DNA of 64,000 bases from Phoma sp. XZ068 (Eukaryota > Ascomycota > Dothideomycetes > Pleosporales > Didymellaceae), in assembly GCA_004835665.1 (NCBI GenBank), contig RBKR01000025.1, forward strand, positions 868,001 to 932,000, read 5' to 3'. Shown here piece by piece: positions 1 through 11,415 of this stretch. The number at the start of each line of letters is the position of its first letter. Position 1 is the first letter of the stretch. Made by a program: the position numbers and the translations under genes. The notes under the pieces were generated by a model. The model was not told the DNA's origin. It did no database searches and worked only from the letters and a program-made list of their open reading frames with translations.

Positions 1-404
1 GCCAAGGTATAGATTTGACCCATGACCTGAACTTGGGAGCTTTTCTCCTCGAGATTCTTTTGATCGATGCATATCAAGTCAATCCATAAAATAAAAGTTT
101 CCTCACGCTGACGCCGGTAGCGAAGGAGGGACTCCAGGTTCGTAGCAATTGGTCGATAAGAATTGTCCGGGAATTCGATAACCCCAGTGGGAGTGGCACC
201 GCCCCAGGCGTTTGATAGTGCTTCATACCGTTCGCGGATACATTTTTCAGAGTCGAACAATTGGGGCGAAGTGATGTGAGTTCTTCCTTGAATAGTATCT
301 GATAACTGGTGGGAGGGATAGAGTGTGAATATGCGAAAACTCAATTCTCTATCCTTCGGAAGAGGTAAGTGCTGGTATGGTTCAGTCGTCGTTGAGAGCT
401 CCAT
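1..404 (-). CDS. HET domain protein, N-terminal part (runs off left edge)
   Basis: Reading the minus strand from the ATG at 404 gives one open frame to the window edge (134 codons) without a stop. It carries the HET (heterokaryon incompatibility) signature in order: YEALSNAWG at about residues 71-79, a NLESLLRY stretch, then LWIDLICIDQKN and QVQVMGQIY. These match the usual YEALSYVWG and LWIDAICINQ blocks, spaced as in the family. HET proteins act in non-self recognition and programmed cell death in ascomycetes. The start fits the family, in which the domain begins about 60-80 residues in. The C-terminal part lies outside the window, so I cannot say whether the gene is intact. Confidence 0.85.
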   Translation of the reverse strand, partial: MELSTTTEPYQHLPLPKDRELSFRIFTLYPSHQLSDTIQGRTHITSPQLFDSEKCIRERYEALSNAWGGATPTGVIEFPDNSYRPIATNLESLLRYRRQREETFILWIDLICIDQKNLEEKSSQVQVMGQIYTL

Positions 405-1185
405 GAGTATCATTGTTGTCAATGCAAGCGGGGCGAAGCGGTTGATAAGGGTAGTGGAACTCAAGAGCATGGCTGGACTGCGCCTACTTCCTTGCTGTTG
501 CCTGGAAAGCTATGGCCTGATGTTTATAATTGGGCAGGACAGCATCAGAGGTTGTAATGAACGGTGACAACTGATAGGCTCAGACTGCTTCAAATGAGCC
601 GGCCTGCACCGGGGGCCAAAAAGGATTGCCAAAAGATCATCTACTCATGCAATTTTGTCACAGATAAAAGTATTAGTCGCCGAATGGACTTCCAAGATGT
701 TGATCTTCTCGTATGAGCTGCGTGATAGGAGAGAAGATTCGTTATCTCTACATATTATCTCAACGAGTTTCCTAACACTTTCGCATTGAAAAAAGTAGGA
801 GAATTAGATTCGTAACATTACAGTTCCATTTACGTGGGGAATTGGGATTGCTATTATGAAGACTTATTTAAGAACCTAGATCTGCTCCTCGCAGATTCCT
901 TAAACTTGATATCTACTTCTGCGAGTCTCATGGGTTGGCTCTGATCTATTATAAACGCGTTCTTGGGACTGCACGGCTAACGATTGTCCTCTAAAGTGGC
1001 CTGATTGTCCTCTATATTGCTGCTGTTGCATACGAAAAAATTCCTCTGAAGGTGCTCAAAGCCTCTAAGTTGTTAGGACTCCTAACAGCACTACTACTTG
1101 TTATTGTTGTTATGCTTAAACTTAAGCTTCTTGAACAACGGGGCAGCTAACTTAAAGCAAACTAGAAAAGAGGTCCTACTAGAGA
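405..1185. other. Intergenic, no gene seen
   Basis: About 780 bases upstream of the HET gene. The short open frame on the plus strand is antisense to the HET start and has no family features. I see no repeat or RNA gene. Confidence 0.5.
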
Positions 1186-1500
1186 TCATGTTAATGTCCT
1201 AATCTGACCTGAGATAGTGCTGCGCAAATCTTCCCAGGGTGCCACAGTCGAGAGCGTTATTCGTGAAGACCCGCTGACGTGGTGTCTATAAATAGTTCTG
1301 GCTTCCCTGCATGCATGCAGAGTCTCTGGCGAAAGTGTTGGTAGAAATATTCTCAAGGATGCATGGCTGAAGATCCTGTGATTGTAGTAGAGCTCAACGG
1401 TGCAATGGTCAATCGTCATTTCCCAGACTCGAATACGGATCTCTGTTGGAAGCTGTGGAAATGAATGGAACGTACGTTCAATCATGTTGCTGCAAATCAT
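1186..1500 (-). pseudogene. 2EXR domain protein fragment
   Basis: A 104-residue frame begins with FHSFPQLPTEIRIRVWE and later has LHACREAR. These are the two hallmarks of the fungal 2EXR family (an F-x-FP-x-LP-E-IR-x-x-W block followed by a C-x-ESR-like block). Family members usually run 200-400 residues, and here the frame stops soon after the second block, so this is probably a truncated relic. 2EXR proteins have no established biochemical role. They are expanded in Dothideomycetes and often sit near HET genes, as here. Confidence 0.6.
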
Positions 1501-2502
1501 GCCCTGTTTGGTTGGTAAATTGATATTCTGCCTCTGATTTGCTTAGAGCAGCAGTAAGATGGAGGGAGGCTGCTTCGAGGCGAGGCGGCGAGCATGTGCA
1601 ATTGTGGACACAGGAACTCAAGCGCCCACGGGATCTATTGGGGGTTTCGGGTACATTGCGCTAGCGATGTGTATCTCAAAGCTAGAACTTTCTAGAGATC
1701 AGCAACGCCATAGGATCAAATCTCTGTGAGTGAGAACGTTGGTTTCATATATTCCTTTGTGCTTGATCACGCGCGTTTTAAGCCACAACGTCTCACGTCT
1801 GCGCCGGAGCATCGCCTTTGCATTATCCTCTAGATCAATAAGTAGCTTCTAATGATGCTGAGTTTTTGCCATTATTTGCCACCTGGATTTCAGGAACAGG
1901 TCTCCTTCCCAAATAATTATGAGCCTGTGTCACAATAGTTTTTACCATGCCTCTCGTGCCTAAGTCGTCCTATTCTCAGTCATTATGCAGCAGATGTAAC
2001 CCGTGGACTGATAAAAATAATTGTCGGGAACAAATGGACACGTTGAAATCCTTTGTCTCTAGTAAACTATGATCATAAACCAAGGCCAACGCAAACACCC
2101 TCTGCAAAGCCTTACGACAGCGGCAGAGTTTCAAATACCCGATTAGACTACGCAATTGACCATTTTTCGAAGGAACGGGCCCAGCAATATGGCACATCGT
2201 GCTTTTGGCATCGGATTGCGTACTTGGTTATACAGTACACACAACATGGTTCACTACATTGAATCTGAGCCCGAATAGCTAAAGAGCTGCTGTGTCGATC
2301 TGAAAATTAGTCATTTACTCTAAAACGGTTATTACTCTGTTAAAACCTGTATCGAAGCTGGCTTACACCGAGCTCGACCCCAAGTTGGTTCACTACTTCT
2401 GTTCCTAGTTCATGCACGCATGATCGATGGTATAACAAGCCACTTATTACAGGTGATTACCAAAGCCTTTAGCACTCAAAAATTAGCGCTTGCTTGGCCT
2501 CC
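1501..2502. other. Mostly non-coding; possible HET C-terminal relic at 1976-2197 (-)
   Basis: I see no complete gene. A 73-residue minus-strand frame at 1976-2197 contains CRKALQRVFALALVYD. This resembles the C-terminal HET block (C-x-DxRDRVFALLGL), but the match is weak and the frame is short. It is noted only as a possible relic. Confidence 0.3.
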
Positions 2503-3551
2503 TTACAAAATCCATCCATTGACAAGTTTGGTATCGTTGTAAACCTTGAAATTCTCAAAGTGCTGCTGTCGGGTACCCCCTCGGCCAAAGTGCTCCGCGC
2601 TCACATTCAGTACTGTCAAAGGTCCAGTACTGTTGGCGGTAGGGAACTGAGCCAAGATTATATTGAAAATCTCAAAGGGTGTGTAGAAGTCGGTACCCTT
2701 GCTCACAATCTGAGATTGCCAAAACTTGAGCCACTTCTGAGTGTGGATGAGAGGAGCCGTGCCTTGAATAGTGCCAGTGATCCCTGTGTGACCAGGAATG
2801 ACCCTTGCTGGCTTCAAGTTGTCAATAACAAGTTGAACAGAAGAGATCCAGCCTTGAAGGAGTGCAGGTGTCTCCAAGTCGGCAGTCCACAGGTGATAAT
2901 CGGATCCCATTATCGCGTCGCCAGCGATAAGAGTGCGCGTGCGAGGAATCCAGAGCATGGACACGTCGATTGCGTCACCTTGGATGGGACCGAGGAGTTC
3001 GATTGTCTGGTCTTCATTGCCTGGCAGAGCGAAGAATGTATAGTTGTAAGCTTCAGGCAGAACTGTGTTCTGCAAGACCAAGTCAGCTCCCAAGGTAGCT
3101 GTATTAGCCTTGACCTGCGAGTGCTCTGATTAGCCGTGCGTCATTACAGCAAAAACCTTTGATGTATAAGTACCTGAAAAGGGGCCTCAAACGCAATGTG
3201 CGCCGCTGCTTTCGGGTTGGCATAGTATTTCACCCCGGGAAACTCCTCAAGGAAGGCACCACCACTGAGATAGTGGTCAGGGTGCAGGTGAGTTGTGAAT
3301 GCAGCAACTAGAGGCTTGTCTGTGGTTGCCTTGACCCAGGCCGCGAGCTCCTTCGCCTTTGAAATAGCAATGGGAAGATCAACAATTACTACTGCCTCTG
3401 AACCAATGATCAGGGAGGAGACCAGATTAAAGCCTTCTGCGCCAGAGATGTGGGTTTCAACCTGTAGATTGGCAGTATTCTTAACGGGACCTCGAGGGAA
3501 GGCCAGAGCAGCGCTGGCGAGCAATAGCAGGGTTGAACTGAGACGAAACAT
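2503..3551 (-). CDS. Secreted metallo-beta-lactamase-fold hydrolase
   Basis: Two exons, 3551-3174 and 3114-2503, joined across a 59-nt intron (CAG|GTACTT ... CTCGCAG|GTC), give 329 residues. The start is supported by a signal peptide (MFRLSSTLLLLASAALA) followed by a likely cleavage site at AFPRG. The metal-binding motif HLHPDH lies near residue 88, with a later GDAIMGSDYH (second Asp ligand) and PGHTG (His ligand), in the order usual for the fold. Substrate cannot be read from the sequence; family relatives include lactonases and other hydrolases. The plus-strand frame over exon 2 is a shadow. It sits alone between HET-type relics with no operon-like partner. Confidence 0.85.
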
Positions 3552-4600
3552 TCTGCTGAAAAGGTATAGTACAGGCTGTGGACAAGTATAAGCTGTGTAC
3601 AGAACCTTTCAACACCGAAATTTCTCTTATAACATTATTTCACACTGTCAATCATAATCAAGGTGAAGTCTGGTTTGTAATACGCGCGACCATTCCGCTA
3701 AATTGCGCAACAAGTGCTGCGGTCTTCCTTTTGTTTTGATGCTGGGTAATTACGGCGATACTTCGCTTGGCTGAATTACCATAGACATGCTGTGATCTAA
3801 GAAGGAAAGTGGTGTTCATGTCAAATCAGCTACTATAGAGCCATAAAACATGATAGCAAATTCGATTAGGGAGTTTGTTATGTTTAGACTCCTGCACATT
3901 GTTCTCCAGTAACAATTAGCATAGGCTTCGTCAACCGTGTAATAATTTCAGTGTTCCTCCAAGACTTGAACGGAATCTTTCGGGCCGAATTTATACTCAT
4001 TCTGAGAAATCCCCGCACGTGACTGGAAGATAGATCGGGCCGACTTAGTATGCCTCGCTGTTGTGACATTGTCCATCATCACACAGTAATTACTGTGTAT
4101 ATAGGCTGAAAACCGCCTTTGGCTTTTGAGACAAATTGGCAGTCGCCAGCGTTCTCGTCCGCCAAACACCGATTGGTCCTTCGGGCTGAAGGCAGTTTCC
4201 AGCCGTCTGCCACGGGAAGGAATACAAGTATGCTGCTCAACGCTGTGACAGTGGTTCTTGGATTTCAGAGGCATCGCCGAAAGTAACTATACTCGAGGAT
4301 GACTTTCGCAGCGTACAGACCTGGCCACGTTCAACCTTAATCCGCCCGCTCATCGCGAAACATTATGTATTGCATGGGTTAAAGGTTGACTATAGGACTT
4401 GTTGTTCTGTAAAATTAGCATTCGAGAGAGTCCAGCTGCATTCCGGTAGCATTGAAGACTAGTTGCGCATATCCATATCACGCACACCGTTATGCCCGGT
4501 AGCCCACATCGATTCTCCGCAGCCAACGGGAGCTTCCACTACTGTGTCAACAAATGCAATGACCGATAAGTGAGTTTTCTCAAACACGCTCGAAAGCCGA
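3552..4600. other. Intergenic, nothing recognised
   Basis: About 1 kb upstream of the secreted hydrolase. Several short overlapping frames on the minus strand (3884-4274, 4459-4677) show no family features and are not supported. Confidence 0.45.
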
Positions 4601-5566
4601 ATGAGGTACGACTTCGAGGTAGCCGATGGAAAAGTGTATACATTTCGGGTCCCATCCGATGAAGTCAAGGACGACATTCAATCTATAGAGCCTGCACGTT
4701 TTAGGGAGCAGGCCATGCGTACCGCTCTTCAGGCAGTTTCCTACAAATATGGTACGATTGATATTTCCATTGAGATTGGAGTTGTTGCCACCACTAAGAT
4801 CCTCTTGCAGCCACCCAAGGGTTCAAAGTAGGCCTCAACATATTCACCATGGTCCGTTATCTGAGAAAGTAAAAGGCCCCTCGACTCCTATGGATTGATG
4901 CTATCTATATTAACCAAGAAATCTTGTGGAGCAAGGCGACCAAGTCAGGCGCATGCGCCACATCTATGCTTTTGCCAGCTCTATCGTGATATGGCTCGGA
5001 GAAGCTACCGAAGACTCAAAGTCAGCACTCAAGATAGTCAAACGTTCCGGAGAGCAGCCAGAGTATACGACAAACGACCTGTATTTGCCATTACCCAAAT
5101 GTACAGGCACAGCGCAGATCTGATATAAAGAAAGCAACTCGACGCTGAGGCATGCTCTATCATTGCTAATTTCATGCCAAGGCCATACTTTGCAAAGCTA
5201 TAGGTCTTACCGAAAGTACAACTTGCAAACAACAACTTAACAATTCAGTACGGGGAAGCAAAACTTCTCTGATATCGCCCGGCGCAATTTTTGCTTTGTT
5301 ACTACATAACCACTGGATTGTTTCAATTTTCGACACTTCTTTTGCTGCGGAGAATTAACCGTCTGTATCAATTGCAGAATGGCCTCAAGGCTCTTGATTT
5401 TGCCCATTTATTTCGCATGACCTCAAAACGCATTAAGCCCACAAGCTTTTGCCGCGCTTCGCAGACATATCCAAATCGTTATCAACTACGGACAGAGCAA
5501 TTCGTACTGGCTGCATATAATATTCCAAGAAAACCATGTCCTGGCCGTTTGTGGAACGTATCGTAG
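4601..5566 (+). pseudogene. Decayed HET domain gene
   Basis: HET blocks follow in order on the plus strand but in different frames. There is LQAVSYKYG near 4725, then LNIFTMVRYLRK, a stop, and KAPRLLWIDAIYINQE (about 4830-4925). After a frameshift near 4926 comes EQGDQVRRMRHIYAFASSIV with IWLGEA, and after more breaks VLPKVQLANNNLTIQYGEA near 5196-5255. These match the HET order YEALSYVWG, LWIDAICINQ, QVxxMxxIYxxA, VWLGE and WVxQELALA. At least one frameshift and two stops make it non-functional. The frame at 5291-5566 appears to be its degraded 3' part. It is a second HET relic within 5 kb of the partial gene at the left edge. Confidence 0.75.
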
Positions 5567-6278
5567 ACAAGGGTTATATTTCGAACGCGTTACTGGGTGT
5601 CAGACTGTGAAGTCAATATCAGAAACGCAGTACTTTTAGGTATTGTGACTACTAACTAAAAATATGTGGACTTTACTTTCTTACGTTATGAAACTGTTAA
5701 TGGCCTAGTAAAGATGGAACACAGGTGCGATATGCGGGGCGAAGTCATTGCTCCCGGGTAAGTACTCACTAAGATATCTCATTAAGCTGTCAAAAACTGT
5801 ATTAGGCTAATTTCGTAAGCAATCGTGGTCTCTACCTATCCTAGAGAAAGTGCGCTAATAATGTAAAATAATCTTGCGCAAATATAGATTAAAGAACTAA
5901 GGCTAATGCAGTAGGTCACTGTATATCACGCAATTATCCTAGAGAATGGCGAAAAAAAAATCAAAAAAGACAAAGCTGTGTGCAGTGTTGTAAAAGCCGT
6001 TAGCGCTGCTGCTCCTGATGATAAATCCGGGTAGTTGAGCTATCCGAGAGCCGTCGGACAGGAACCGGCGGATTGCACAGAGCCAAAAATGTATAGAACA
6101 CAGAAAAGAGATGTATAAATACAGGCAAGTTAGTCCTGTAAAGATAATATGTACTACACCTTTTAAGCACCCTTTACCTTTGTTAGCAGTTAGAACACCT
6201 TAATTGTCGGTTCGCATCGTCAGACAACGATTGATCGGTTTGAACATAGACCAGGTTTCACTAGACACACATTTGTAT
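5567..6278. other. Intergenic; upstream region of NmrA-like gene
   Basis: I see no gene. The stretch contains A-rich runs near 5949-5970. It includes the promoter of the gene starting at 6279. Confidence 0.4.
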
Positions 6279-7331
6279 ATGGCTTCCAAGATCGTCGCAG
6301 TTGCAGGAGGTACTGGCAAGCTTGGCCGTGCTATTACTGAGGAACTTGTTGCTCATGGAGGCTATGATGTGTTCATTCTTAGTCGTGAGGTAGGTAATCT
6401 CGCAACCGTTCCCTGGAGTCAAAGTTACTGATAGGTTTACCTAGGTCAACGCAGAGAAAGCGAGGGAAATAGGGGCCGAGATTCTAGCCATTGACTACAG
6501 CGATGTTAATAGCATTGTTGGAATATTCGAATCGAAGAACATCGACACCGTCATCTCTACCCTGAGCTCCCAGGTTGGCGACGGCCCTGAGCTGACCCTC
6601 GTCCAAGCTGCAGAGAAGTCAAAGATAACGAGACGCTACATTCCCAGTGTATGGGGAATCAAATATACGCCAGAGTAAGTCATTCAACTCGCTGAGTGTG
6701 GAAATCAACCTCATTTGTGCAATCATATAGACAGGCAGAGAGGTTCCGATTTGGCATGCCAAAGATTCTCTTCGTGAAGGCTTTGGAAGCCACCACCTTA
6801 GAATATACCCAAGTCCTGAACGGCTTTTTCCTTGACTACTTTGGTTTTCCAAAAGTAAAGTCTTACCTTGGCAACCTGCCACTCGTGGTCGACATCGCGA
6901 ATAACTTTGCTGCCATTCCCGGCTCTGGCGATGTGCCAGTCACGGTGACCTACAGCTTCGACATTGGAAGGTTCACTGCTGCCTTACTTACGCAGCCAAA
7001 ATGGGAGACCGATTCAGTCGTCATCGGCGATAAGATTACGTGGCACGAGTTCGTTGCCATTGCTGAGAAGGTGAAAGGCGTTAAATTTGACGTCAGAAGG
7101 GATGAAGTAGCGGCATTAGAACAGGGGCAGATTACAGACTTGCCTGGGCATACGGAATTATACACATACATCCCAAAGGAGATCCTCCGGAATCTTTTAG
7201 CGACGTTCGGGCTCATGTTCGAAAACGGGCTTTTCGATCTTAAGAAGGAAGGATCCTTGAATGAAAGGTTTCCAGAAATCAAGACAAAGAGCGTCAAAGA
7301 TATTGTAGAGGAGGCGTGGGGTAGCAACTAA
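6279..7331 (+). CDS. NmrA-like / isoflavone-reductase-like NAD(P)-binding protein
   Basis: Three exons (6279-6389, 6445-6674, 6731-7331) with introns of 55 and 56 nt (GAG|GTAGGT..CCTAG, GA|GTAAGT..ATATAG) give 313 residues. The N-terminus MASKIVAVAGGTGKLGRAI carries the glycine-rich dinucleotide motif of extended SDR proteins of the NmrA/isoflavone reductase type. A Rossmann acidic/strand pattern (ILAIDYSD) and IDTVISTL follow. Length and layout match the family (about 300-320). Such proteins either reduce small phenolic substrates or act as redox sensors. No catalytic Tyr-x-x-x-Lys is obvious, so the activity is open. It appears intact. Confidence 0.87.
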
Positions 7332-7727
7332 GGAAGAGTGATTGTAGAGTATGTTAGGCAGCATTTAGCGGAGTTGGAGCCATACCAGTTACTACAGACT
7401 ATCAATAATCTGCTCAACCGCCATGGAGTACGCTGCAGACCTGGTAGACAAATTATGCTACTACTGGGGCGTAAATCTCAGAAAACAGTCTAATATCGCC
7501 TCATTGTTTTGAATTATACGTATATGTTGATGATAATAAAACAGCGCTTGCTCAACGGTTGCAAATCCTACGAGTACAACTTGTACGCTATACAAATTGA
7601 GGATTGCATACCGCCTGTTTATATGTACTAGTCACTTATAAAACACGTTCTTCTATTGTTCTAGCTGTAGCAGTTTCTTTCGTAGGCTGCTCTTTCCTAG
7701 AACTTATTCGAGATATTCTCTACCTTC
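7332..7727. other. Intergenic, nothing recognised
   Basis: This lies between the 3' end of the NmrA-like gene and the 3' end of the transporter relic. The plus-strand frame beginning near 7604 is antisense to the transporter relic. Confidence 0.4.
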
Positions 7728-8730
7728 TCAGCCCTTATCTTTGTCCACATACCGGGTACATAAGTCACCTTGGTCAGGGTAAGCACTTTGTCGGACAGTA
7801 TACCATGGTTGCTCAAATAATGCATCCATCCTCTCTAGCGATCGCCCGGCAGCCTCAGGCAATGCGAAGAATACGTATACCAATGAGGCACAGCAAATCG
7901 TTGCTAAAAACAGAGAGCACCGAATCGCTTCGTTGTAGCGAGTAAATTTCGGCATAGCTCGAGAACAGACGAAATAGAATGCCAGTAGAAAGCCATAAGA
8001 ATGCTCACGTTCAACGAGAGGATACGGATCGGAAACACCTTTGACGACACCAGGTACGGGATTGCGAGCCAGCCGATTGACCAACCCACTGCGTGAATGC
8101 AGATGGTGGTGATACTTGCTTTACTAGCAGCTGTTGCGCCAATACTTCCTTTGATCATTGCGACAGAATGACCGCTGGTAACAGCTAGCTACGTGCCGAC
8201 AAATGCAAGCGTTAGGATTTGTAACGTAATACAAGCATCAACGAACGTCGGCGGCTGATGAAGTCGATGTCAAAGATGGAGAAGACCAAGACAGACAAGA
8301 CCAAGTAGAGGCCCGTGGCAAGGAACGGACCCTCTTCTCGCTGGATACCAAGATAGCCGAAAGAAATGGTGATTTTGAGTGGTGGCATTCGCGCCGTACA
8401 ACTGTCCAAATGCATGACAGCAGAACAAGAGTATAAACCGCCTTAGATACTCGGTATCGCATAATGTTTTCTTTGAGGAGACCCCAGGTACGCGGACCTG
8501 CGACGGCCTCGATCTCGATATCAAGCTTTCTTTGGATCCCAGAAAACTGTTTCCTGACGTAAAAGTGATCTGCGGGTAATCTCCGAAGGGCTCGAGTACA
8601 CAACCTCTGGAGACTTGTACCTTACAGATATACCATACGGCAGAATATTGCGAATATCGCCAACAAAAGAAGTATTTGTGGAGGCGGAATGGGATGGTGA
8701 GCCAAATGGGACTCGCTATTGCCCCTAATG
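7728..8730 (-). pseudogene. MFS sugar/quinate-type transporter, C-terminal part, frameshifted
   Basis: Minus-strand pieces in several frames follow the order of a sugar-porter MFS protein: ALRRLPADHFYV and an AGPRTWGLLKE loop near 8480-8600; the transmembrane segment and linker DIDFISRRRSL near 8250; then SKASITTICIHAVGWSIGWL with LVSSKVFPIRI (8000-8130); and VYVFFALPEAAGRSLERMD with LFEQPWYTVRQ near 7780-7900. PEAAGRSLE is the conserved tail motif. About 200 N-terminal residues (the first six helices) are absent, and there are several frameshifts. It lies head to head with the truncated lactonase at 8770. Confidence 0.8.
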
Positions 8731-8769
8731 GCAAGATTCCAATTGCCGACAACAAACAATTAGGTATAA

Positions 8770-9450
8770 TCATATCATGTGCATCCCTTCCCTCATCGTT
8801 GTTGGCCACATGAATTTACAAGAAATATTAAGGGTATTCCGACATTTGACGCTTCCTGTGGAAAAATCCATCCATGCTTGATTCGACATAATCTCGAGCG
8901 CTTCAAAGGTCCCAACGATCTTACCTTTGACAGCCAAGGAAACTTGTACTTCACAGATCAAGGCCAGACCGGCCTCACTGACCCGACGGGTAGAGTGTAT
9001 AGACTGTTGCCCTCTGGAAAATTGGATACACTACTCGACAATGGACCCAGCCCCAATAGCCTCGTACTTTCGCCAAACGAGAATGCGCTATTTGTAGCCA
9101 TGACACGTTCGAATTCTGTGTGGAGATTGCCGCTTCATGCGGATGGTACAACGTCCAAAGCGAGTCTCTTCTTCCGAAGCTTCGGAAATGCTGGCCCAGA
9201 TGGTTTGGCAATGGACGCGGAAGGTAGTTTGTTCGTCTGTCATCCGAGTTTGGGGTCTGTATTTGTGCTAGATGCAGATGAGTCACCGAAGTTAAGAATT
9301 GTGTCTGGCACAGAAGGCGTAAACTTGACCAACTGTTGCATTGGAGGACCAGACGGAAGGACGCTGTATATCACAGACAGCTTGGAAAGCAATATTCAAT
9401 TCATTGAGTGGCACTGTCGAGGAGCTACGCCAATGCCGACTGTACAGTAA
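8770..9450 (+). pseudogene. SMP-30/gluconolactonase-like sugar lactonase, N-terminally truncated
   Basis: An open frame of about 220 residues reads GPNDLTFDSQGNLYFTDQG, then SPNENALFVAMTRSNSVWRL, GPDGLAMDAEGSLFV and GGPDGRTLYITDS. These are repeated blade motifs of SMP-30/gluconolactonase beta-propellers, with the metal-site N and D residues in place. Relatives are 300-400 residues. Here homology starts only about 20 residues into the frame, no in-frame ATG precedes it, and a stop lies just upstream at 8767. I therefore read it as a 5'-truncated gene rather than a functional one. Such enzymes open sugar lactones, which fits the neighbouring sugar/quinate transporter relic as a former divergent pair. 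Confidence 0.75.
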
Positions 9451-9889
9451 TCTGGGTCTTCGATTTCCGAAAGAACAAGCTTAGTACCAAGCAAAAAGGT
9501 TGCCCTTCATTAGCCAACCCTCTCTACTATAACAGGTGTTACAACACTATTCTAGCCCTAAATTGATTACATGGAGTATTTATGGGTGTCTTTTCCATTC
9601 AAGAAACTACTTTATTGTTCCATCGAGAAGTAGGGCTACATTTGCTGGATGTTCCAAACATTGTTGTCTCTGGGTCGGTGCTCCCTTAGCCTAACCGTCG
9701 CTTTAGATACTACTATTGTGAATTCACAAGAGACAACTGATTGTATGATGCGAATCGAATATCTAGCCCGTTCTGTTCTTATCAGCGTTGTGGTAATACC
9801 GTAAGCCACTCAAGAAATGTTGGTTCTCCTGTGCTAGTATTGTATAGACTTCTATTTGCACACCTTAACCACGTTTCCGTCGTAGTCCT

Positions 9890-10310
9890 TTATGGTGAGC
9901 CAGGCAAAGACTCTTCGTTTACCAAGATTCCACAGACGGGCGAATTTACAGCCGCAGGTGACAGTTTAGTCTTGGGTCCAAGATTTTGGAGAAAGTCCTC
10001 TGGCTTAGGAATATCGATTGCACCGTCAATGGTTGAATGAGCTGCATGCAGTCCGCGCGGGCCAAATTCTTTTGCCGGAGACTGACTCAGTACACGGACT
10101 GCCACATACCTGTTGAAAAGGACGCCACCTGCGCGCTGACCTTGACAGCGGCAGTTGCTCCTGTAAAGATAAGGCTTGGTAGGTAGCTAGATTCTTGCTC
10201 TACGCTCTTTAAGAAAAGCGGCAATGTAACATAAGAGAGGCTGAAAGCGCGTTTGGCAGTTATATGGACTATCTAACGAGAGTGCTCCTCTCAGAGCTCG
10301 GAGCCGGAGT
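9890..10310 (-). pseudogene. SDR oxidoreductase relic, C-terminal two thirds
   Basis: Minus-strand segments read HITAKRAFSLSYVTLPLFL, then PSLIFTGATAAVKVSAQVA, then after a frameshift RVLSQSPAKEFGPRGLHAAH and STIDGAIDIP. This is the order of a classical SDR of the fungal type with ...AKGAF..SQ, GATAS.. and ..LAxEFGPxGIHVAH. Stops and at least one frameshift break the frame, and the N-terminal Rossmann part is missing. Related pieces lie at 18990-19055 and 22325-22765. Confidence 0.7.
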
Positions 10311-11415
10311 AGCAATTTAGTGTTGAATCAAATCTTAGCCCTTAGTCCAGTCCTTCTCCAACAACAAGTGATGCTCAAGAGATCCTTTCGCGTTGCCTGT
10401 TGCAATTGCATACATATAATCACACTGTTGCTTTGTAGTGGGTCCTGTCTCGGCACACGTTTCCGGTTTCATATAGAAAGCGAAAGTTAGCTCCTTATGC
10501 TAATCACAAGCTTATCCCAGCCGTTTAGGCTAGCCTGGCACTAATTACTGAACAAGACTGGCAGCGAGCTCAGCCTCCTTGCTCAGCCACCTTAGTTCAG
10601 CCTCACCGCTGCTTTATATGCAGGAATCCAGTACGACACTTACTAGGGTTATCTCTTCTATCCTTGGGTGAATCTCAAATTCCATAGCTTCCGAAAAACA
10701 ACACCCTTGCGATTTGAATGACGTAGCTTCAATTTCACTATTCGACTTCCCTGTCAAATTTGTGAAACAGCCACGTTAGATAAACGTGAAGAAAGGCGAG
10801 CCGGACGGATGCTTTGGTCAGTAGAGATGGTTTGTCCTTAGTGTAGGCACAACATCTCTATGAATCGCTCGGCCACCACAGAAGTCTAAGTTGTACACAG
10901 AAGCGGCTACGGACAGATTATGCACGTCGATCTGGAACCCGTACGCGGGAAATATCCCAGTGCTGATAACCAGTCATCTCATATTCCAACTCAAATCCAA
11001 ATATCTAGTGGGGCCAGCAAGTACAGTTTTGGGAACTATACCCGCATGGCGCCAGTTCGGAGATTGTATAGAACACGGTGGACCGGCTGGAGCTCGATGA
11101 CGAGGCACAGACACGAGGAAGAACAGTATTTAAACAAGTATTGAAAGGCTCTAAGTCATTTGCAGTTGAATTCATTGTCTCTGCATCCTCTAGACTGGTT
11201 CTTCCATCATCCCACACCGACGTCTACAGCTTTACAGACTTCGAACACAATGGTAGGTGCAAAGACTTACTTCAAAATTTGACTTGATCTCTCTGAGCTA
11301 CATTAAAAATGCACCAACTCAAGAGAGTAACAGTTATGCTTAGGCTTCACGAGATCGTGCCCTTTGCGCCTGACCTCTTTACAACGGCTAACGCGGCTAT
11401 ATATAGGGGAGTTTC
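10311..11415. other. Long stretch without a recognisable gene
   Basis: Short overlapping frames at 10891-11287 on both strands look faintly coding, but I cannot assign them to a family. I see no repeat or RNA gene. A TATA-like CTATATATAGG at 11397 belongs to the next feature. Confidence 0.35.
11397..11409 (+). promoter_or_regulatory. TATA-like box upstream of the Pmp3-like gene
   Basis: CTATATATAGGGG lies 52 bp upstream of the in-frame ATG at 11461 and about 7 bp before the first readable Pmp3-like codon. This spacing suggests transcription might start inside the old coding region. Confidence 0.4.

Noticed and set aside
325..567. 80-codon plus-strand frame near the left edge
   Set aside because: It overlaps the start of the HET gene on the opposite strand, uses a non-ATG start and shows no family features.
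2494..3129. Long plus-strand frame (211 codons)
   Set aside because: It is antisense to exon 2 of the secreted MBL hydrolase, whose protein has clear motifs and a good splice junction. The plus-strand product has none.
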